Assembly (NCBI GenBank): GCA_947570175.1 | Contig: CANOTJ010000003.1 | Coordinates: 47,984-111,983 of the forward strand | Direction of reading: 5' to 3' | DNA from: an uncultured Mycoplasmatota bacterium | GTDB lineage: Bacteria > Bacillota_I > Bacilli_A > RF39 > UBA660 | DNA length: 64,000 nt | Shown here: positions 31,270-40,908 of the stretch, piece after piece | Layout of the letters: each line of letters opens with the position of its first letter | How positions within the stretch are numbered: position 1 is the first letter of the stretch | Program-made: the position numbers and the translations under genes | The notes under the pieces: model-generated | Databases searched by the model: none | Told to the model about the DNA's origin: nothing | Seen by the model: the letters and a program-made list of their open reading frames with translations, nothing else

Positions 31270-32262
31270 ATGTTTTTTAAAAAATTTAAAAAAACGTCTT
31301 TGCTTCTTCTTCTATCATTATTTATTATACCATTTAATGCTTTTGCCTATTCGAATTATTTAATTCCTGGAGGAGAAAATATTGGGATTCAAATAGAATC
31401 AAAGGGAATTATCATAGTTGGTGTTTATGAAATTAATAAATCTTATCCTGCTTATGATGCTGGATTAGAAGTTGGAGATATCATTACTAAAGTAAATCAT
31501 GAAAAGGTAAATAACATCAACGAAATGGTATCAAAAATTAATGATTTAAAACCAAAAGAAATAGAAATAACTTATAAAAGAAATAATAAAGAAAACACAA
31601 CAACACTGCAAATTATAGAAGAAGAAAACGTTTTCAAAACGGGTCTTTATGTAAAAGATAGTATCACAGGAATTGGAACCTTAAGTTTTATAGATCCGGA
31701 TACTAAAATATTTGGTGCACTAGGACATGAGATTATTGAACAGACAACAGGAAAAATGTTAGAAATTAAAAATGGTAAAATTTTTGAATCGAGTGTTACA
31801 GATATTAATCGTAGTGAAAACGGAAATCCTGGTAGTAAAAATGCAGAATTTGATTTCGATAAAGTAAATGGTAGTATTTTAGAAAATACTGAAAGTGGTA
31901 TTTTTGGAAATTACACGGGAAACCTTCCAAATAAGCAAAAATATAAAGTAGCAAAATTTGAAGATGTTCAATTAGGAAAAGCAAAAATAATGACTGTATT
32001 AGAAGGAGAAAATGTAAAAGAATATGATATTAATATAATAAAATTAGATAACAAAAATGAACAAAAGACAAAAAATATTCTATTCGAAGTTACAGATCAA
32101 GAACTTTTAGAAAAGTCTGGGGGAATTGTTCAAGGAATGAGTGGATCGACAATTATCCAGGGAGAATATATTGTAGGGGCAGTTACCCATGTAGTTGTTG
32201 ATAATCCTGCTAAAGGATATGGTATTTTAATTACAAATATGTTAGAAGAAGCAGAAAACTAA
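31270..32262 (+). CDS. SpoIVB-like S55 serine protease with PDZ domain
   Basis: 330 residues: signal/anchor segment at about 8-26, PDZ domain at 35-115 (AYDAGLEVGDIITKVN), and the S55 peptidase domain. A triad can be placed at His153 (GALGHEI), Asp276 and Ser291 (VQGMSGST); the Asp-Ser distance of 15 equals that in B. subtilis SpoIVB. That protein has about 425 residues, so this one is shorter. In Bacillus SpoIVB triggers sigma-K processing and sits before spo0A; here no sporulation gene adjoins. It may be a sporulation relict or a re-used envelope protease. Confidence 0.85.
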   Translation: MFFKKFKKTSLLLLLSLFIIPFNAFAYSNYLIPGGENIGIQIESKGIIIVGVYEINKSYPAYDAGLEVGDIITKVNHEKVNNINEMVSKINDLKPKEIEITYKRNNKENTTTLQIIEEENVFKTGLYVKDSITGIGTLSFIDPDTKIFGALGHEIIEQTTGKMLEIKNGKIFESSVTDINRSENGNPGSKNAEFDFDKVNGSILENTESGIFGNYTGNLPNKQKYKVAKFEDVQLGKAKIMTVLEGENVKEYDINIIKLDNKNEQKTKNILFEVTDQELLEKSGGIVQGMSGSTIIQGEYIVGAVTHVVVDNPAKGYGILITNMLEEAEN

Positions 32263-32284
32263 AAGAGAGCATATCTCTTTTTTT
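32261..32284 (+). terminator. Terminator of SpoIVB-like gene
   Basis: AAAGAGA/TCTCTTT stem with loop GCATA, then T run. Confidence 0.7.
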
Positions 32285-32299
32285 GTATAATGGAAATAT

Positions 32300-32327
32300 T
32301 TGACTTTTTGCAAAAAAAGGTGTATAG
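32300..32327 (+). promoter_or_regulatory. Promoter of membrane protein gene
   Basis: TTGACT, 16-base spacer, TATAGT, 43 bases before the start at 32370. Confidence 0.65.
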
Positions 32328-32369
32328 TAAACAACGTTTAGTTAAATTCAAAAGGGGTGAATTGGTATT

Positions 32370-32888
32370 ATGATAAAAAATATTTTATCAAAAAAAATTT
32401 CTAACTTTAAAAGAAAACCAACTAAAAAGAAAATTTTAAATTTTGTAGCCTTAAATATATTTTTTAGTATTACATTAATAACATCAATTGCTTTCGCATC
32501 ATTTGGATTTTTAGATGTTGCTACTTATATAAAAGAAGGGGGAAATATAGCTGATACTTATTTTTATTCAGTATTTAATGCCATTTTCGTAATAGGAGCA
32601 GGGACAACGATTCCAGCTATAATTGGAACTACCAAAACAATCAAAGAATATAAAAAAGAATTAAAAAAATCTTCTAAACAGAAAAGAAAACAAAATGAAA
32701 CCAAGGTAAAAATAACTCAAAAACAACAAATATCAACATATACACCAAAAAGGGAAACAATGAGTATAGAAGAACGTAGAAAACGTCTAAAAGAAATAAG
32801 ACAACAACTATTAAGTATGGAAATAGAAGATACGTATGAAGAGGAGTTAGAAAAAAACAAATCTAAAACAAAAGAAAAGAAGTGGTAA
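32370..32888 (+). CDS. Membrane protein with basic coiled-coil tail, unknown
   Basis: 172 residues. A basic N-terminus, two membrane segments (about 24-47 and 66-85), then a strongly charged cytoplasmic tail with an EERRKRLKEIRQQLLSM helix and an acidic/basic end. The layout is like that of the protein at 24234, though I see no sequence similarity. It is its own unit with promoter and terminator. Function unknown. Confidence 0.65.
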   Translation: MIKNILSKKISNFKRKPTKKKILNFVALNIFFSITLITSIAFASFGFLDVATYIKEGGNIADTYFYSVFNAIFVIGAGTTIPAIIGTTKTIKEYKKELKKSSKQKRKQNETKVKITQKQQISTYTPKRETMSIEERRKRLKEIRQQLLSMEIEDTYEEELEKNKSKTKEKKW

Positions 32889-32904
32889 CAAAAAGCCACT
32901 TTTT
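32880..32904 (+). terminator. Terminator of membrane protein gene
   Basis: AAGTGG/CCACTT stem with loop TAACAAAAAG, then T run; overlaps the stop. Confidence 0.65.
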
Positions 32905-32938
32905 ATATCTTTTATTAAAACAATAATCGTTTATAATA

Positions 32939-32967
32939 TTGACAAAATAAGATGTATATATTAAAAT
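32939..32967 (+). promoter_or_regulatory. Promoter of phospholipase C-like gene
   Basis: TTGACA, 17-base spacer, TAAAAT. It overlaps the upstream end of the open frame and so supports the start at 32994 rather than 32952. Confidence 0.75.
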
Positions 32968-32993
32968 ATACATCATTAGAAAAGAGGATGAAA

Positions 32994-33950
32994 ATGGCGG
33001 GACCAGTTGTTCACAATCAATTTATGAAAGATTGCTTTTGCGACCTAGAATTAAATCAATATTTAACAAAAAATAGTAATATATTTGCCCAAGGACATGA
33101 TTTATTACTATACACTCAACTTTGGGATTTTTTATCCAATCGAAACATTTCTTTAATTCTTAGTAATTTTAAGTTTAGAGAATTTGTTTATAATTATTTA
33201 CAGAAAGGCATTAAAAATGAATCAGTTTATCAAGACAAAAATATAAGGATGTTTTTGTATGGATATATAGCTCATCATATTCTAGATAGTTATTTTCATC
33301 CTTTTATTATGCAATACTGTGAAGATTACTTGCCCAAAAGAAGTAAAAAATGGCTTCATGGTACAATTGAAACATTATATGATTCCTATTTTATTGAAAC
33401 AAGAAAAGGGGAAAAACCCCAACAATATAAATTATATAATAATTTTGAATATAGCAAAGTACATAACCCTAATTTTATTAATAATATTAATCATTCTATT
33501 TATGAAACATATCAATTAAAAAGGGTGGGACAAAAATTTCGGCATGCTTTTTCTAGTATTCAATCTTATATGTATTTATATCGTTATGATCCCAATGATT
33601 TTAAAAAGAAGATTGCTGATATAACTGAAAAATTTGTAAATTTAGGAGCTAGAGATTTTTTTTATCAAGAAAATGCAATTGAACAACTAAAGGATTATAT
33701 GAATTTAAATAATAAAACCTGGAAAAATATCTGGAGTTTCACTACAGATACTCAAGAAACTTCTAATACTAATTTTTTTGAGATTTATAAACAAGCATTA
33801 GTGATAACTGAAGAAATTATTAATGAGCTTGAACATATCTTAAACAATCAATCTAATGTAAGTAAACAAAAAATAAAAAGTATAATTCCAAACCGTTCTG
33901 CGATAACAGGACTAAAATGTGGGCAAAAGCTCCCCTTTGTAAAATATTAG
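32994..33950 (+). CDS. Zinc-dependent phospholipase C-like protein
   Basis: 318 residues from the ATG at 32994 (GAGG six bases before; it follows the promoter). The MAGPVVHNQF start and the helices GHDLLLYTQLWDF, FLYGYIAHHILDSYFHPF and HGTIETLYDSYF supply the His/Asp ligands of the PF00882 zinc phospholipase C fold. There is no signal peptide, so it probably acts inside the cell or on unknown substrates, as do many family members from Firmicutes. It lies ten bases before plsC, suggesting shared lipid metabolism. Confidence 0.8.
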   Translation: MAGPVVHNQFMKDCFCDLELNQYLTKNSNIFAQGHDLLLYTQLWDFLSNRNISLILSNFKFREFVYNYLQKGIKNESVYQDKNIRMFLYGYIAHHILDSYFHPFIMQYCEDYLPKRSKKWLHGTIETLYDSYFIETRKGEKPQQYKLYNNFEYSKVHNPNFINNINHSIYETYQLKRVGQKFRHAFSSIQSYMYLYRYDPNDFKKKIADITEKFVNLGARDFFYQENAIEQLKDYMNLNNKTWKNIWSFTTDTQETSNTNFFEIYKQALVITEEIINELEHILNNQSNVSKQKIKSIIPNRSAITGLKCGQKLPFVKY

Positions 33951-33960
33951 GACTAGTTTT

Positions 33961-34680
33961 ATGAAAAGAAATCAATTAAAAAGTTTCTTTATTTTATTAA
34001 AATTGATATATGAATTGTTATTGAATTATACAAAATTAACCATTGATGATTATGAAAGAAATTATACAATATGCAAAAAAATATGTAATGAAGTGATTCA
34101 AACTCTGGGTTTAGATATTCAAATTTATGGGAAAAGTGAAATTCCAAACAATAATCCATATTTATTAATTTCCAATCATAGAAGTTTTTTTGATATTATT
34201 ATGCTAATAGCAACAATAGAAAAACCAATTTCCTTTGCAGTAGCCAAAGAACTTTGCAATTATCCCATTTTAAAAAAATACATTCATTCTATTCGTTGTA
34301 TATCTATTGATAGAGAAAATAAAGATATTTTACAAGTGAAAAAACAGATAGAAAATATCTCCTCTTTTTTAGAGAAAAATACCCTTGTTTTATTTCCAGA
34401 GGGTGAATGCAACTATTTTAATGATGAAATTAAAGAGTTTAAAAAAGGTGGTTTTGTTTCAGCAATACAAACAAATACTTTAATATTACCTACATATATT
34501 AAATTCTCTGATTATCAACATATTAAAAGATGGGTAATTCCAAAGGGAGAAGTAAAGATTTTCTTTTCATCTCCTTTCACACCACAAGAAGTATTTGCTA
34601 AAAAAGTCAAAGCAAAACAACTAACACTCTATAGCTATGAAAAAATACTAGAACTTCAAAAAAAATCGTTTAAGCAATAA
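33961..34680 (+). CDS. plsC: 1-acyl-glycerol-3-phosphate acyltransferase-like
   Basis: 239 residues of the PlsC family. The HX4D motif is His73-Asp78 (SNHRSFFD), with FPEGECNYF as motif III and TYIKF as motif IV. It should acylate lysophosphatidate in phospholipid synthesis. The gene has only a weak ribosome binding site (AGGAC) and follows the phospholipase C-like gene closely. Confidence 0.88.
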   Translation: MKRNQLKSFFILLKLIYELLLNYTKLTIDDYERNYTICKKICNEVIQTLGLDIQIYGKSEIPNNNPYLLISNHRSFFDIIMLIATIEKPISFAVAKELCNYPILKKYIHSIRCISIDRENKDILQVKKQIENISSFLEKNTLVLFPEGECNYFNDEIKEFKKGGFVSAIQTNTLILPTYIKFSDYQHIKRWVIPKGEVKIFFSSPFTPQEVFAKKVKAKQLTLYSYEKILELQKKSFKQ

Positions 34681-34691
34681 GCGGTTTTTTA
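34663..34691 (+). terminator. Terminator of plsC
   Basis: Nine-base stem AAATCGTTT/AAGCGGTTT (wobbles) with loop AAGCAAT and T run; overlaps the stop. Confidence 0.75.
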
Positions 34692-34692
34692 T

Positions 34693-34720
34693 TTGACAAA
34701 TTTTTGGAATATACTATAAT
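34693..34720 (+). promoter_or_regulatory. Promoter of hybrid kinase gene
   Basis: TTGACA, 16-base spacer, TATAAT, 18 bases before the start. Confidence 0.8.
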
Positions 34721-34738
34721 ATAAATAAAGGTGATAAA

Positions 34739-36571
34739 ATGATAGGGAGTTTTTTATTTCAAATATGTAGTTTAATTTATATTTTATTAATTTCTGCTAT
34801 ATATTTTTATAAAAAAAGAATCAATACAATCGAAAATAACATTTATAAGTTGCTAATATTTTTTGATATTATTATATTAATTATAGATTTAACCAGTGTA
34901 ACTTTAATTTATAATATGGACATTTTCCCGATTTTGAATATAATTTTTGCTAAATTATTTTTGGTTTCTTTAATAGTGTGGGAGATTATTCTAACAATTT
35001 ATGTTTTTACTATATCTTGCAATGAAAATGAAAATGAGAAAAAAATATGTAAAAAAATCAGTATTTATGGTCTTTCTTTTTTAGTTTTTAGTGTTTTAGC
35101 TATTATTTTTCTCCCACTACATTTTATGCGAGAAACAAATTATGTATATTCGTATGGATTAGCAGCCCAATTTACATATATCGCAACAGCTTTTTTAATA
35201 GCAGTTTGGATTATCAGATTATTAAGAAGATTAAAATATGTTAAAAGAAAAAAGTGTACTCCTATTGTTTCCTATGTTATATTAACAATAATAGGAGCTA
35301 TGCTTCAGTTTTATATACCACAACTTTTAGTAGTTTCTTTTGTGTCTACTTTTGTAACAGCATTAATGTACTTTACTATCGAAAATCCGGATGTAAAAAT
35401 GATAGAACAATTAAACATTGCTCGTGATCAAGCTGAAAAAGCAAATAATGCAAAATCAGAATTTTTATCCAACATGTCCCATGAAATTCGAACACCATTA
35501 AATGCAATTGTTGGATTTTCTCAAGCATTAGAAGCAGAAAATCTTCCAGAGGAAGCCAAAGAAGAAGTACAAGATATTATTATGGCCTCCCAAAGTTTAC
35601 TAGAAATTGTAAACGGAATTTTAGATATTTCTAAAATAGAAGCAAATAAACTTGAAATTGTGAATGCGGAATACGATTTTAATCGTATTTTAGAGGAACT
35701 TGTCGCGCTTTCAAAGGCGAGGCTTGGAGATAAACCATTAGAATTTAGAACTAGTTTTGATCCTACCATTCCAGCAGTTTTATATGGAGATCATACAAGA
35801 ATCAAACAAGTAATCCTAAATATTTTAACTAACGCTATAAAATATACACATGAAGGACATATTGATTTTAAAGTAAATTCTGTTATCAGTGGAAATATCT
35901 GCCGATTAATCATATCAGTTGAAGATACTGGAATTGGAATTAAACAAGAAAATATCAGTAAGTTATTTTCTAAATTTGAACGATTTGATTTAGAACAAAA
36001 TATTACAATAGAGGGAACTGGCTTAGGACTTGCTATTACAAAAAAATTAATTGATTTAATGCAAGGAAAAATCGTCGTACAAAGTGTCTACGGAAAAGGT
36101 TCTAAATTCATAATTGCCATCGACCAAAAAGTAGTAAAAACTCCAACTATTAAAATTGAGGAAAAGAAAACAGTATCAGAGATAACAAAAAAAGATTTCA
36201 CTGGTAAAAAAATACTAGTAGTTGATGATAATAAAATGAATTTAAAAGTCGCAACGAGATTATTACAAGACTACCAAGTAGAAATAGAAACAATTGATAA
36301 TGGCTTTGAATGCATAGAAAAAATTAAAAACCAGGAACACTTTGATTTAATTTTAATGGACGATATGATGCCAAAAATGACAGGAAGTGAAACACTACAG
36401 AAATTAAAAGAGATAGAAGGATATCATATTCCAACAATTGCTCTTACCGCTAACGCCATATCTGGAATGAAAGAAAAATATATAAGTGCAGGCTTTGACG
36501 ATTACTTGTCAAAACCAATTGACAAATTAGAATTAAATCGTGTAATTAATGAAATATTAAACAAATCTTAA
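34739..36571 (+). CDS. Hybrid sensor histidine kinase with receiver domain
   Basis: 610 residues. Seven or so membrane helices cover about 1-215, without a large extracellular loop. Then come HisKA with His248 ([19 protein letters not shown]), the ATPase domain ([25 protein letters not shown]) and a receiver domain with Asp541 ([13 protein letters not shown]). The input signal is unknown but would be within or near the membrane. The next gene encodes a histidine-phosphotransfer/receiver protein, so the pair makes a His-Asp-His-Asp phosphorelay. Confidence 0.92.
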   Translation: MIGSFLFQICSLIYILLISAIYFYKKRINTIENNIYKLLIFFDIIILIIDLTSVTLIYNMDIFPILNIIFAKLFLVSLIVWEIILTIYVFTISCNENENEKKICKKISIYGLSFLVFSVLAIIFLPLHFMRETNYVYSYGLAAQFTYIATAFLIAVWIIRLLRRLKYVKRKKCTPIVSYVILTIIGAMLQFYIPQLLVVSFVSTFVTALMYFTIENPDVKMIEQLNIARDQAEKANNAKSEFLSNMSHEIRTPLNAIVGFSQALEAENLPEEAKEEVQDIIMASQSLLEIVNGILDISKIEANKLEIVNAEYDFNRILEELVALSKARLGDKPLEFRTSFDPTIPAVLYGDHTRIKQVILNILTNAIKYTHEGHIDFKVNSVISGNICRLIISVEDTGIGIKQENISKLFSKFERFDLEQNITIEGTGLGLAITKKLIDLMQGKIVVQSVYGKGSKFIIAIDQKVVKTPTIKIEEKKTVSEITKKDFTGKKILVVDDNKMNLKVATRLLQDYQVEIETIDNGFECIEKIKNQEHFDLILMDDMMPKMTGSETLQKLKEIEGYHIPTIALTANAISGMKEKYISAGFDDYLSKPIDKLELNRVINEILNKS

Positions 36572-36583
36572 AAAAATATGTTA

Positions 36584-36594
36584 TAATTTAAATT
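36584..36594 (+). promoter_or_regulatory. Extended -10 promoter of Hpt-REC gene
   Basis: TATGTTATAAT, about 20 bases before the start; no clear -35, so the gene may also be read from the kinase promoter. Confidence 0.5.
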
Positions 36595-36613
36595 AGATAA
36601 GGATGTGAATAAA

Positions 36614-37396
36614 ATGAAAGATACAAATTTATTAATCAGTAATGGAGTAGATATTAATAGTAGTTTAGAATTGTTTGGAGATATAGATACATATAACGAA
36701 ACCCTAGAAGACTTTAACGAATCTGTTGATGAAAAAATCAAACAAATTAACGCTTATAAAGAAGCTTCTGATATGGCAAATTATGCTATCTTAGTTCATT
36801 CATTAAAAAGTGATTCTAGATATTTAGGATTTACAAAACTAGCAGATCTTTCTTATCAACATGAAATGGAAAGTAAAGCAAATAATGTTAACTTTGTTTA
36901 TGAAAATTTTGATGAATTAATGGTAGAAGCAAAAAGAATCGTTAATTTAGTTAGACAATATTTAGGAAAAGAATTTGAAGTAGTTACTAATGAAACTGCA
37001 AAACAACCAATCAAAATAAAAGAAAAAGCAATTTTAGTAGTAGATGATTCTAACTTAGTTCGTAATTTAATTCAAAAAGTATTTGATGATGAATTTGAGG
37101 TAATTCCAGCAAATGACGGAAAAGAAGCAATTGATTTTATCGAATCCAATGATACAAAAAATGTTTTAGGAATCCTTTTGGATTTAAATATGCCAAATGT
37201 AAATGGATTTGAAGTATTAAATTATTTTAAAGAACATAATTTATTTACACAAATTCCCGTAGCGATTATTACAGGAGATGATTCTAAAGAATCTATTAAT
37301 AAGGCGTTCGAATATCCAATTGTAGATGTATTAAATAAACCATTTAATGAACGAGATGTAAAAAGAATTTTAACAAGCATTACTAATTTCAATTAA
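36614..37396 (+). CDS. Hpt-receiver fusion protein
   Basis: 260 residues from the ATG at 36614 (AAGGATG upstream). Residues 1-115 are an Hpt domain with His62 (LVHSLKSDSRYLG). Residues 135-260 are a receiver with the acidic pair in VVDDSN and phosphoacceptor Asp190 (LLDLNMPNVNGFEV). There is no DNA-binding or enzymatic output domain, so it works by protein contact or passes phosphate to another target. It is partner of the hybrid kinase 42 bases upstream. Confidence 0.88.
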   Translation: MKDTNLLISNGVDINSSLELFGDIDTYNETLEDFNESVDEKIKQINAYKEASDMANYAILVHSLKSDSRYLGFTKLADLSYQHEMESKANNVNFVYENFDELMVEAKRIVNLVRQYLGKEFEVVTNETAKQPIKIKEKAILVVDDSNLVRNLIQKVFDDEFEVIPANDGKEAIDFIESNDTKNVLGILLDLNMPNVNGFEVLNYFKEHNLFTQIPVAIITGDDSKESINKAFEYPIVDVLNKPFNERDVKRILTSITNFN

Positions 37397-37417
37397 GACT
37401 ATTCTAGTCTTTTTTTG
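37395..37417 (+). terminator. Terminator of phosphorelay genes
   Basis: AAGACTA/TAGTCTT stem, loop TTC, T run. Confidence 0.75.
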
Positions 37418-37443
37418 TCTTTTTTTGAAGAAAATGCTACAAT
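37415..37443 (+). promoter_or_regulatory. Promoter of 830-residue gene
   Basis: TTGTCT, 17-base spacer, TACAAT with TG one base upstream; overlaps the preceding T run. Confidence 0.55.
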
Positions 37444-37461
37444 ATAATTGGAGGAATTCTT

Positions 37462-39954
37462 ATGGAGAAAAAAACAGAAGAGGAAATATGGAAATTACCT
37501 CTAAATCAATTGATATTATACCTAAAAAGAGAATCAATAGAAAATTTAGAAATACTCATCAAAGATAAGAAAACTATTTTAAATCAGCCAAGTCATATTT
37601 TTAACATTATCTTTTTTAATATACCCAGTACTATTAAAATAGCTATGTTTCAAGACTTTGAATATTTACAAAAAATCACTAAAATTCCTAAAAATAAATT
37701 AGGAAGAAGCTTTTTTGCTCTTTTAGAAGTACAAGAACAAATTCAATTTTTGAAGCAAAAAAGATATTTAGATTGTGACTTGCTAATAAGATGCATAAAA
37801 GAAATCAATGAAAAAGATCTAGATTTATTTACAAAGGAGATTTCATTTACTCAAGAAGAAAATGACTTTTTATTAGAACACTTAAAAGCAAAATATCAAA
37901 TCGATTCTACCTTATCAAAAGATATAGCTGGACAAATTCAACAAGGAAATAGAAATATATTTTATTATTACCAAACAAATAATCAAGACGAATTATTTTT
38001 ATATCATAAATTTAATCTTTTAATTAAAACAAAAGAGTATGAAAATGATGACAAAATTATCTGTTTTCATAATCATTGTTTAGTAGATAAAAGCTATTTA
38101 AAAAAGCTGAGCGCAAAACATTTAAAAACAATTTTAAAAGAATTGCAACAAAAAAGCACAGATCCAATAAATAATGCAAATTTATTTATAGCAGGTCTAA
38201 GATTATATGAGATTTTTGGATTTGATAATGCCATGAAAATAATTCATGATAAATTCTCATTCATGACAAAATCAGCCCTAAAAAAATTCAGTGAATTAGA
38301 ATATATAGATACTAGACGACAATTTCGTTTAGAAAATCAGACACAATTTTATAGTTATGAAATGTTGCAAAAAACAAAACAAGCTCTAATAAACAAGAAT
38401 CTTCATTACTTTACAAATATTTGTAAAAACATAGATCCAGAATATTTAAAACAATTTTACTACTATATTCAATCCGAAATAAAAAAAGATCCAGAACATG
38501 AAGAAGAAATTATTGAAAATATTTTACAAAAAGAAATTAAAGAACGAGAAGCCATTTATAAAGAAAAATATATAAAAAAACGTATGATGTCGCCACTTAT
38601 TAAAAGAGAGCTAATCAGGTATTCAGAACTTTTCAAACTATTAAAAAATGCAAGTGTCACCCCTAAATTAAATGAAAAAGGGAAGGTAATAGTAAACGAG
38701 GAGCTAACAAAATTCCTGTTAGGAAATGAAAAACAAGATAACGATTGTTTATTTCGTCTAGCGCTCAATCGTAAAACATTTGGTTTAGATCAGGGATTAG
38801 AAGTTTTAATAAATTCCTTTCCTATGATTAAAAAGATAGCGGATAGAAAAACCAACAGCTTATCATTATATTCTATTTTAGATGTTATTGATATTTGCAA
38901 AAGTATTGTTTATAAATTGGCTCCCAATGAACAAGATTTAACATTAGAAGCAATCACCAAAATATTAAATAATCATCAATTTTGTACAGAACCAAAAGAT
39001 GTCATATTAAAAAGAGCAAAAAAACTTCATAACGATAGAAAGAAAAAATATCAAGCTAGTATTCCCACTGTTAGTGGAACAACACAAACAGGTATTTCTT
39101 ATAAGGTATTAGAATTTGACTCTGAAAAATTAATTACATCAGGTATTGATACCGGCAATTGTCTTAGAGTTGGCGGAAAAGGGGAAGATTTTTTAAAATA
39201 TTGTATGACTAATGATCATGCTGTTATTGTTGGATTATGGGATCAAGAAGGAAAATTTTATATTTGCCCTTTCATCCGAAATGGAAATGGAATCTATGGA
39301 AACGGTTTAGATCCAAAACCAGCAAGTAATAAAATAAATCAAGAATTAATGGATGCATTAATGAAGTGTACTGAAGAAATTTGCAAAGCAAGTAGTGAAG
39401 ATGAAAAAATAGAATATGCAACTATAACAGATTTAAATCAGGAAGAATATTTAAGAAATAAGAATTTAAAATCCATAAAAATTCAAGAATACTTACCAAT
39501 TGGTTCTGTTTTTTACTCTGATTATCACAAAGATGATAAAAATACCTATATTATTTATCAAAATCCATTATTTCAAAATCCAAATTTCTATATACCAAAA
39601 CAAAGATATAAACAAAAACGTTATTCAGATTATATCTATGATTCTAAATTAGAAAAAGATAAAGAACGAATTGAATTATTAATTAATTCTATAAGATATG
39701 AAAAATTAATCTTATCTTATCCGTCAAATAGTAGCAAAGATTGTAAAATGAAAAGAGAATTTCAACCATTAGAAATTAAAAATTTAAATTATATAATAGG
39801 AAATAAAGATTGGTTTATTGCTATCGATAAATGGAATGGAATTATCTCCGAATGCCTTCCATATGATCCAAGAGCTGCTATAGAATATCAAAACGCCTTT
39901 GCATCATTAGAAAAAAAATATAATGTTCATTTAGAGAGGATGCGATCATATTGA
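37462..39954 (+). CDS. Large unknown protein, 830 residues
   Basis: Preceded by GGAGG. Residues 1-530 are helical and charged, with no signal peptide or membrane helix. A compact domain at about 540-660 contains the striking GIDTGNCLRVGGKGEDFLKYC, an AVIVGLW strand and FIRNGNGIYGNGLDP, which look like conserved active-site or ligand-binding loops. The C-terminal 170 residues are Tyr-rich. I cannot name a family. It is the first gene of an overlapping trio (with the small barrel protein and the phosphodiesterase) and ends in TGA overlapping the next TTG start. Confidence 0.8.
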   Translation: MEKKTEEEIWKLPLNQLILYLKRESIENLEILIKDKKTILNQPSHIFNIIFFNIPSTIKIAMFQDFEYLQKITKIPKNKLGRSFFALLEVQEQIQFLKQKRYLDCDLLIRCIKEINEKDLDLFTKEISFTQEENDFLLEHLKAKYQIDSTLSKDIAGQIQQGNRNIFYYYQTNNQDELFLYHKFNLLIKTKEYENDDKIICFHNHCLVDKSYLKKLSAKHLKTILKELQQKSTDPINNANLFIAGLRLYEIFGFDNAMKIIHDKFSFMTKSALKKFSELEYIDTRRQFRLENQTQFYSYEMLQKTKQALINKNLHYFTNICKNIDPEYLKQFYYYIQSEIKKDPEHEEEIIENILQKEIKEREAIYKEKYIKKRMMSPLIKRELIRYSELFKLLKNASVTPKLNEKGKVIVNEELTKFLLGNEKQDNDCLFRLALNRKTFGLDQGLEVLINSFPMIKKIADRKTNSLSLYSILDVIDICKSIVYKLAPNEQDLTLEAITKILNNHQFCTEPKDVILKRAKKLHNDRKKKYQASIPTVSGTTQTGISYKVLEFDSEKLITSGIDTGNCLRVGGKGEDFLKYCMTNDHAVIVGLWDQEGKFYICPFIRNGNGIYGNGLDPKPASNKINQELMDALMKCTEEICKASSEDEKIEYATITDLNQEEYLRNKNLKSIKIQEYLPIGSVFYSDYHKDDKNTYIIYQNPLFQNPNFYIPKQRYKQKRYSDYIYDSKLEKDKERIELLINSIRYEKLILSYPSNSSKDCKMKREFQPLEIKNLNYIIGNKDWFIAIDKWNGIISECLPYDPRAAIEYQNAFASLEKKYNVHLERMRSY

Positions 39955-40175
39955 AAGAAATAGTGGGAGTTGTTATAGAAAAAATAGATAACTCATCAGG
40001 AATTATTTTAGGGCCAGATCAAAAAGAATACTTTTTCTCCTCTCTAGATATTCTAGATGATACAAAAATAGAAGTTGGAACAAAGGTTGTTTTTAAAGAA
40101 GAATGTTATGCAACCAATAAAGAAAATATATATCGAGCTATTTTAATTTCTAAATATGAAGAAGAACCTATTTAA
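39951..40175 (+). CDS. Small cold-shock-like beta-barrel protein
   Basis: 74 residues from a TTG that overlaps the upstream TGA stop; AGAGAGGATG serves as binding site. The pattern GVVIEKIDNSSGIIL, EYFFSSLDI and VGTKVVFKE follows the cold-shock domain scheme (five strands, aromatic RNA-binding positions), but the usual WFN and KGFGF are absent. A nucleic acid-binding role is therefore only suggested. It overlaps the next gene by 20 bases. Confidence 0.6.
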   Translation: MKEIVGVVIEKIDNSSGIILGPDQKEYFFSSLDILDDTKIEVGTKVVFKEECYATNKENIYRAILISKYEEEPI

Positions 40176-40860
40176 GGATATTTCGATTATTGCTCATCGA
40201 GGTTTGCATAATCAAAAAATTTCTGAAAATAGCATTCTAGCTTTTCGAGAGGCTTGCAAAAAAAACATGCCAATCGAATTAGATATCCATCTATTACAAG
40301 ATCATAATATCATTGTTTATCATGATGATTATGTAAAAGTTAAAAATAAAAAGAAACCATTAAAGGAAATCACTTATCAGCAATTACAAACTAATTTCCC
40401 AATAAACAATCCAGAAATTCCATTATTTAAAACAGCACTAGAAGAAGTAAATGGAAAAGTTCCAATATTAATCGAAATAAAAACAGATCAAAAATTTAAA
40501 AAATTAGAAAAAGAAACCATTAAGATATTAAAAAATTATAAAGGGCTTTATTTCATTCAATCTTTTCGTTTAAGATCTATTTTATATCTAAAAAGAAAAC
40601 TGCATTGTAAAATCGGATTACTGATTCATACCAAAACAAATACTCAAAAAAATTGGTTTTTTAATCCGATTATCTTAAAGATATTAAAAATTGATTTTCT
40701 TTCTTATCCGTTTAAAAATATTCCTAATAAAAAAATAGAAAAACTGAATAAAAAAATTCCAGTCTTGCTTTGGACTATCCATAATGAAAAAGAACAAAAA
40801 TGTGCTGAAAATTATTGTGATGCTGTAATATTTGAAAATACATCTTGTGAAATTAACTAA
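40156..40860 (+). CDS. Glycerophosphodiester phosphodiesterase family protein
   Basis: 234 residues. The GDPD motifs are present: IAHRGLHNQKISENSILAF at the start, IELDIHLLQDHNIIVYHDD and a LIEIKT strand near 115. It should hydrolyse glycerophosphodiesters from lipid turnover to glycerol-3-phosphate. The start lies within the end of the cold-shock-like gene. No signal peptide, so cytoplasmic. Confidence 0.88.
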   Translation: MKKNLFKDISIIAHRGLHNQKISENSILAFREACKKNMPIELDIHLLQDHNIIVYHDDYVKVKNKKKPLKEITYQQLQTNFPINNPEIPLFKTALEEVNGKVPILIEIKTDQKFKKLEKETIKILKNYKGLYFIQSFRLRSILYLKRKLHCKIGLLIHTKTNTQKNWFFNPIILKILKIDFLSYPFKNIPNKKIEKLNKKIPVLLWTIHNEKEQKCAENYCDAVIFENTSCEIN

Positions 40861-40908
40861 AGTATATTATAATATAAAAGAAAATAGAAAATAAACGGAG
40901 GCATTATC

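Noticed and set aside
32952..32993. Upstream start for the phospholipase C-like gene
   Set aside because: It overlaps the -10 box of a consensus promoter; MAGP at 32994 is the usual family start.
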